This document shows, in pieces, positions 57,103-64,000 of a stretch of DNA of 64,000 nucleotides (positions are counted from its first letter, which is position 1; every line of letters begins with the position of its first letter). Below the pieces are notes generated by a model. It had not been told where the DNA came from, did no database searches, and saw only the letters and a list, made by a program, of their open reading frames with translations. Origin of the DNA: Lycium barbarum (taxonomy: Eukaryota; Streptophyta; Magnoliopsida; Solanales; Solanaceae); assembly GCF_019175385.1 (NCBI RefSeq), contig NC_083339.1:49094282-49158281 (forward strand), read 5' to 3'. A program made the translations under genes and the position numbers.

Positions 57103-59883
57103 TCAGAATATACATATATATATATTGTACCCGACCCTTTAATGAGGGACTCGGCGAACAATACAGTGTGCACGATAACATACCCAGCCCGGGACTCGGT
57201 GAAAGATATATTGAGATTTGCACGAGCAGAGTAGTGAGAAACTATATGCAATTCAAAACATTTTTAAGGACTCAATGGAATAGTCAACACGAACCATCGT
57301 TCGCAATTTCAAATAATAATCATCTCATATACCTTTCGGATGTCCCTGTGGATTATATCAAATGGAACTTTGAAATCATGTGTACACATTAATATATATG
57401 AATCAAAGCATAAGTTTATGGGAATCAAAAATCAATAGCCATCCTAGTGGCTCTAGGAATAGGAGTTTCCTTTGGATTCGTATATATATCGTATATTCAT
57501 TTCACAACGATCATGCCAAAAAGAAAGAAGGGTTAGATTCACATACCTTTAGCGTTTATTCGTCACACAATATGTATACGCCTCCCAATAATACTTCAAC
57601 CTATATTAAGATGCCAACAACTACGTTTAAGTTACGGGGAGATTCAAATCGTATTCTAACGTTAGTAACTCCTTTCTAGATGTTTAGGCGACGTTTACTC
57701 TTGTATCCAAACCAAGTACATATAACCAGCCCAACATCAATAATTATATGTTCAATATCAATCCGGAAAGCCCACACAATATTCCAAACAGCCCACATTC
57801 ACAACATGCAATAACGATTCACATACGGCTACTACATTCTCAAGTTACTTCTAATAGTTCGTAGCCTTAACGTTTGCATGTAGAAACTTATAACAGCCCA
57901 TCCAACATACAATACAAAGAATAATCTTAATTATGATTAATCTTCCAAGTTCAATAACAACAACGTATCAAAACAGCCCGCACCTTACAACGCTAGATAA
58001 TAGTGTACATGCGATTATGACACATCCAATTTATTCTTGTTAATCTATAGTCATATTATTTCGTCGAAACGATTCTATAACAGCCCAACCACTATGACAA
58101 CATGATGTATACTCTTAACTATAATTATTTTTTCCAACTTGATGAAAACAACAAGTCCAAAACAGTCCATTACCACAACATATCCAAAACAGTCCAACAA
58201 CATGTCCAAAACAGTCCTTAAACAATGTTCGGAATTCTTGCAAACGTTTACGAACATACTAAGAAAACCACATATGATTCTTACACATTATTTCATGTCT
58301 TATTTTCATATAATTTCAGTAGGTTATGACCAGCTATCCACACGACAAGTACAACATCAATTCATACGCAACTAAGCTACATCGTCATTTCTACAATTCT
58401 TACAACAACTCACAAACGACTTTAGTTTCAACTCCAACCATTAAACACCTTCATTCCATCATAAAATTCATGATAATAACAATCAAAATATCATGTAAAA
58501 CAGTTCACTAACTTCCTCACAAAACAGTCCACAAACGGTTTCAACATGCTTCAACATCACTTCACATAAAATCATAGATTCAATCATTTTCATACTAACA
58601 TAACTTCACCTTTAACCTTCCAATTATTTTCAGTCTTTTTAGCATGAGATCTATGATATTAACAACCATATTTATTAAAGAAAATAAGTCCATTAATTCC
58701 ACCAAAACAGTCCCTATGGCCAACTAACATTCCAACACCAACTTTCATGATTTTATGCATGCGATTCATGTTCATCAAGTTACAACCATACTTCAACATC
58801 AACACATATAACCCCCTAAATACTATCATGTTCCAACATCAACACACATCATTTCATGTATACAACTTATATTTACTCATCTACATCACCCTTAATACAA
58901 GCAAAAGAAGTTAGATCTTACCTGGACAACTTGACTTCTCTACTTGGCTAGAGTTTGTGATTTGAGATGAAAATGGTTCTTGTTGCTCCAAAGACTATCT
59001 TCAAGTTCTAGGGACCTTCTAAAGGGTTGAAAAATCTTGGAAAATAATTTATGGATCAAGACTCAAAGGGCTCAAAAATCAGTCCCTTGGCCGAGACTTT
59101 CTCTCTCTAGAATTAGGTTTTTCTTTCATTGCGTTGTGTAGTAGGAATGAATTGTGATGGCTGATATCTTGGTCATTATTTGGTTCAAATCTGATGCTTA
59201 CAAGTTGGTCCCATGCTCCACTTATGGAATGAGTCATTCCATTCTTAAATATTTTCTAATTCTTTCCCTTCAATTTCGGCTAGCCTACTTCCCTTATCTC
59301 TCCTTTCTTCATTGTTTTCAATTGTTTACAAGACAATTGTAAGTGTGGTGAATTATTCATACATCACCCTTTGTCTATTGTAATCATGCCAAGATGGATG
59401 AGCAATATTTAATGTAAAGTGATCCCTCCACCATGTGATGTCTTCCTAAAATAATGTATACTTTCATAAAGTAGTAGATGCTCAAATATTCAATTGTATG
59501 CTCCAACTTTTCTCCTCCAAATTTCAGTTTGATGGCCGAATATAACTTGTATTTTCCTTCCAATTTAATTGTCCACAATATATTGAAAATGTAGTGGATG
59601 AATCAACATTTAATTGCACATTTGTATGTCTTCCATTAGCCTTATTTTAGATGACTTTGAGTCATCCTTTTTACCTTGGACGTTTGATACTCTTGTTGGC
59701 TCATTATTGTCACAAATATTTACTTAACACCACAATTATGTAGTTCCTAATCTCCAATAACATTTTTACACTAAGTAAAATTTATAACCGATTAGGTCTA
59801 GTTCAGAAATTAAAAATCCGAGGTTTCTACCTCACGTCGATTCCTTCGTGAATAACTTGACGTATAAAATACGAGGTCTAACA

Positions 59884-59905
59884 TTCTCCCCCCCTTTAGA
59901 ACATT
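59884..59905 (-). other. Polypurine tract of the second Tekay element
   Basis: The minus strand reads AAAGGGGGGGAGAA directly before the LTR start, preceded by the conserved CGAATGTTC word. Confidence 0.85.
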
Positions 59906-59972
59906 CGTCCTCGAATGTTGAATTTGGTCCCGTACGGTCCTATAAGAATTTTTGGAATCGTTTCCCTTATCA

Positions 59973-62900
59973 TCATAACATACAGTTCATCAGGCAATTA
60001 ATATAGTCAAGTGAGGAGTTGAAGTTACCTATAGGCATAGAGAACAAGTAGGGATACTTGTCTTTCATCTCCTCCTCGGCTTCCCAAGTCATCTCTTCCC
60101 TGTTGTTGTTTCTCCATAATACTTTGACGGAAGCCACGTCCTTAGTTCGCAACCTCCTAACCTGCCAATCAAGTATGGCTATAGGCTGCTCCTCGTAGGA
60201 TAATTGTTCTGTCACTTGGACATCATCTACGGGGAATACTCTGGAAGGATCGCCTATACATTTGCGAAGCATTGACACATGGAAGACTGGATGCACTGTT
60301 TCTAAATCAGCCGGTAGGTCTAACTCGTAGGCAACCTGGCCCACTCAGCCGACAATCTGATAAGGTCCAATATATCTTGGACTTAGCTTCCCTTTCTTGC
60401 CAAACCTCATAACACCTTTCATGGGCGACACTTTCAGGAATACCCAGTCACCAACCTGAAATTCTAAGTGTCGACGCCGATTATCTGCATATGATTTCTG
60501 CCGACTCTGGGCTGCCAGTAATCTTTCCTGGATAAGCTTCACTTTATCAACAGCCTGCTGAATCATATCTGGGCCTATCAACTTGGTCTCGCCAACATCA
60601 AACCAGCCAATAGGTGATCTGCACTTCCTCCCGTACAAGGCCTTATACGGTGCCATCTGGAAACTCGAATGGTAGCTGTTATTATAGGCGAACTCAATAA
60701 GTGGCAAATGATCATCCCAGCTACCCCGAAAATCCATAACACAGGCCCGTAACATGTCCTGGAGTGTCTGAATGGTACGCTCGGCCTGTCCGTCAGTCTG
60801 AGGGTGAAACGCCGTGCTGAGACTCACTTGTGTCCCCAATCCCTCCTGGAAGGATCTCCAGAAGTTAGCTGTGAACTAGGCTCCTCTATCATAAATAATA
60901 GTTGTGGGAACCCCGTGAAGTCTCACTATCTCCTTAAGGTACAACCTGGCATAATCCTCAGCTGATTATGTAGTCCTGACTGGAAGGAAATGGGCTGACT
61001 TTGTCAACCTATCAACGAAGACCCAAACAGAGTCATATTTTCACAGAGTGCGAGGTAAACCTATGAAGAAGTCCATATTAATCACCTCCCACTTCCAGGT
61101 CGGAATCTCCATCTCCTGTAATAGTCCTCCAGGCTTTTGGTGCTCGACCTTAACCTGCTGGCAATTTGGACACTGAGCAACAAACTCTGCTATATCCTTC
61201 TTCATGCCATCCCACCAATACAAGCATCTGAGGTCATGATACATCTTCGTTGACCCTGGATGAATAGAATAGCGGGCACAGTGTGCCTCTCCCATCACTT
61301 GTTGTCGTAATCCTGCAACCCTAGGTACACATAATCTATCGTTGTATCGCAGTACCCCGTCAGGTGCAACCTTAAATGGGGTCTCTTCCTTCTGAAGAGC
61401 TGCATCCCTATAATGTACAAGAATAGGGTCCTCGTACTGGTGTCTCTTTATCTCTTCTATGATAGAGGACTCAGCAACTCCCCGAACAGAAACCCTACCA
61501 TTTTCAGAATAAGCCAAACAGACTCCCAAATTAGCTAACTGGCGAATTTCACGGACTATCTCCTTCTGCTCTGTTTGTACGTCCGCCAAACTACCCATGG
61601 ATCTTCGACTGAGTGCATCTGCTACAACATTTGCTTTCCCTGGGTGGTATAGAATGTCAACATCATAGTCCTTCAGCAACTCTAGCCACCGCCTCTGCCG
61701 CAGATTCAGCTCCTTCTGCTTAAAGATGTACTGAAGACTCTTATGATCTGTATAAATGTCCAGATGCACACCATATAAATAATGTCTCCATATTTTTAGA
61801 GCATGAATCACCGCTGCTAATTCCAGGTCATGGGTGGGATAATTTCTTTCGTGCTTTTTGAGCTGTCGGGAGGCATAGGCTATAACTTTGCCATGCTGCA
61901 TCAGCACACAACCTATTCCAACACCGGAAGCATCACAATAAATGACATAGCCATCCGGTCCCTCAGGAAGATTTAGAACTGGGGTCGTAGTCAATTTATC
62001 TTTCAACAATTGGAAACTCCGCTCACAAGAATCGGTCCACTGGAACTTAGCTGCCTTCTGGGTTAGCCTCGTTAAAGGCGCTGATATTGAGGCAAACTTC
62101 TCTATGAACCTTCTGTAATACCCTGCTAGCCCCAGAAAGCTGCGTACTTCAGTAGGTGTCGTAGGTCTAGGCCAAGTCTTCACCGCCTCAATCTTCTGCG
62201 TATCTACCCGAACGCCGTCAGCTGCAATAATATGCCCCAAGAATGCTACTGAGGTCAACCAGAATTCACATTTAGAGAACTTAGCATACAATTTCTGGTG
62301 CTGGAGCACCCTAAGTACCGTTCTCAAATAATCTGCATGCTCCTCTTCTGATCGTGAATAGACCAGAATATCATCAATGAATACAATCACGAACAGGTCA
62401 AGAAATGGCTTGAACACTCTGTTCATCAGATCCATAAATACTGCCGGAGCATTGGTCAACCCAAAGGACATCCCGTATCGGGTCCTGAACGCCGTCTTTG
62501 GAATGTCTGCCTCCTTTACCCGCACTTGGTGATAACCTGACCGCAGGTCTATCTTCGAGAAACACTTAGCACCCTGCAACTGGTCAAATAGATCATCGAT
62601 CCTGGGGAGAGGATACCTGTTCTTTATGGTTACTTTATTCAGCTGCCTATAATCAATACACATCCGCAGCGACCCATCCTTCTTCTTTACAAATAATACC
62701 GGTGCTCCCTAAGGTGGTGTACTGGGTCTGATGAAGCCCTTTTCTAGTAGGTCTTTCAGTTGCTCCTTCAGTTCCTTCAGTTCTGCAGGTGCCATTCTGT
62801 AAGGAGGAATAGATATGGGCTGAGTGTCTGGTAATACATCTATAGCGAATTCTATCTCCCGCTCAGGAGGAAGGCCTGGGAGTTCATCTGGGAATACATC

Positions 62901-64000
62901 GGGAAACTCGCTAACCACCGGCATTGACTGAATAGTCGGCGCCTCTGCCTTTAGGTCGTGTACCCGTACCAGATGATAAATATAGCCCTTTCTGATCATC
63001 TTCCTTGCCTTGAGGTATGAAATAAACTTACCCTTCGGCGATGCTGTATTTCCCATCCACTCTATATCTGGCTCTCCTGGGAACTGAAATCGGACTATCT
63101 TGCCTCGACAGTCAACGTTAGCGTAACAAGAAGCTAACCAATCCATGCCCATAATAACATCAAACTCAGTCATATCTAGCTCTATCAGGTCTGCCTTACT
63201 GCAACGACTATATATGTTTACTGTACAATCTCTATATACTTGTCTTGCTATAACAGAATCTCCTACTGGTGTAGCTACTTCAAATGGTTCTATCGATTCA
63301 GGTTTTATCCTAATTCTACTAGCAACGAGTGGGGAAATATACGATAATGTGGAGCCTGGGTCTATCAATGCATACACCTCTCGAGAGAAAATCGATAGCA
63401 TACCTGTAACCACATTAGGTGACGCCTCCTGATCCTGCCTGGTAGCTAAGGCATATAGGCGGTTCGAAGGACCGCTGGAACTAGAAGCTCCGCCACGACC
63501 TCTACCACGGCCTGCCGGTGCCTGGAAACCCTGCCCCATAGGGCGCACAGCCGTAGAAGAAGATGAACCAGCAACTGATCCAGTAGGCTGAGCCGCACCG
63601 CCTGGACTGGCCCCTTGTGGACAATCCCTCATAATATGGCCCTGACGGCCGCAAGAAAAACAAGCACCTGTAGCACGATAACACTCGCCAGAATGCTGTT
63701 TCCCACATCGAGAACACCGAGGTAAGGGTGGCCTCGACTGACTGGGACCTTTGTTCACTTGCGAACCCGAAGCCCTGGAGCTCTAGCCGGCTCCTGAATA
63801 CCCGACACTATCAAATCTCTTGCCAGCGAACTGTGGGGGTGCACTCCGTGCTAGCTGAGAGGGATATCTACCGTGCTGCTGCTGAGGCTGCCTGCCTCGA
63901 AATTCGCCTGAATGACCAGCTGACCTAGCTCTCTTATGATGGCCACTGTCATAGTCTCTCTCGGGCTGACGCCCCTTGTGTTGATCCTCCATCCCCTGGG
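59973..64000 (-). pseudogene. Tekay gag-pol polyprotein, decayed, N-terminus outside the window
   Basis: Reading from the right edge: end of gag with CCHC knuckle (CFSCGRQGHIMRDC, about 63620-63664), protease (IDPGSTLSY near 63360), reverse transcriptase with FIDD near 62371-62383, RNase H, integrase zinc finger and core, chromodomain ending at 59973. Stops interrupt the frame at 63783 (TAG), 62709 (TAG), 61041 (TGA), 60966 (TAA), 60876 (TAG) and 60345 (TGA). An 18-bp in-frame deletion near 62471 removes six residues between RTRYG and MSFGLTNAP. The frame is otherwise not shifted. More decayed than the 43172 copy, so probably the older insertion or one longer without selection. Confidence 0.93.

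Larger units (their letters stand above)
56258..59883 (-). repeat. 3' LTR of the second Tekay element, 3626 bp
   Basis: The minus strand runs from TGTTAGACCTCGTATTTTA (59883) to GGGTTGGGTCGTGACA (56258). It has four 18-bp units around CGTAACACAGCATA at 57031-57102, and CACCGAGTCCC words at 56955, 57150 and 57190. It carries the hairpin module at 56748-56818. The rest (57.5-59.8 kb) is AT-rich U3 with no genes. Confidence 0.9.
56258..64000 (-). mobile_element. Second Tekay-type element, partial (runs off the right edge)
   Basis: On the minus strand, in genomic order: 3' LTR 56258-59883, polypurine tract, gag-pol from 59973 to beyond 64000. The 5' LTR, leader and gag start are outside. Its protein is close to that of the 43172 element over the whole shared length, but the LTR U3 is different. 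The right target duplication cannot be checked; the left flank is CCCTT. Confidence 0.92.

Overview
The window is retrotransposon-rich plant nuclear heterochromatin. No host gene, tRNA or rRNA is convincing. Nearly everything traceable belongs to LTR retrotransposons. Most are Ty3/gypsy chromoviruses of the Tekay/Del type: gag-pol in one reading frame, a DPGS-type protease, FIDD reverse transcriptase, a D,D(35)E integrase and a C-terminal chromodomain. Their 2.4-3.6 kb LTRs begin near TGTTA and end near GTGACA, and the primer-binding site is TGGTATCAGAGC. One further LTR, at the left edge, is Tat/Ogre-like. The LTR types, a Stowaway-like MITE and the general sequence style suggest Solanaceae; this is inference from recognition, not from a search.

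Layout. 1-7.6 kb: a Tat/Ogre-like LTR (844-5219, minus) with a primer-binding site on one side, and on the other a polypurine tract and a 3' untranslated region holding a 33-bp minisatellite. 7.6-11.8 kb: degenerate LTRs split by a solo LTR (8649-11034, target duplication TCTAA). 12-21.3 kb: minus-strand LTR and non-coding internal sequence, tandemly duplicated; one copy is split by a plus-strand solo LTR (15519-18484, AGTTG) and the other copy keeps the empty site. 21.3-38.4 kb: a rearranged cluster of a pol-depleted Tekay derivative. It has LTRs in both orientations, a short unknown ORF after the leader, and only the integrase C-terminus and chromodomain left of pol. 38.7-41.2 kb: a third solo LTR (AGATC). 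41.6-54.8 kb: an LTR holding a MITE and a nearly intact Tekay element (43172-54276, CTAGT) whose polyprotein frame carries five amber codons. 54.8-64 kb: another LTR interrupted by a second, minus-strand Tekay element that runs off the right edge.

The elements work as nested insertions and their decay products. Solo LTRs record recombination, the amber codons fit methyl-cytosine decay, and the pol-depleted family would need enzymes supplied in trans.

The most interesting signal is RNA-level structure. A chain of short hairpins lies at the same place in nine LTRs from several diverged families, with paired compensatory changes. A second hairpin, a short way downstream of the primer-binding site, carries an apical GTGCAC palindrome like a retroviral dimerisation loop.
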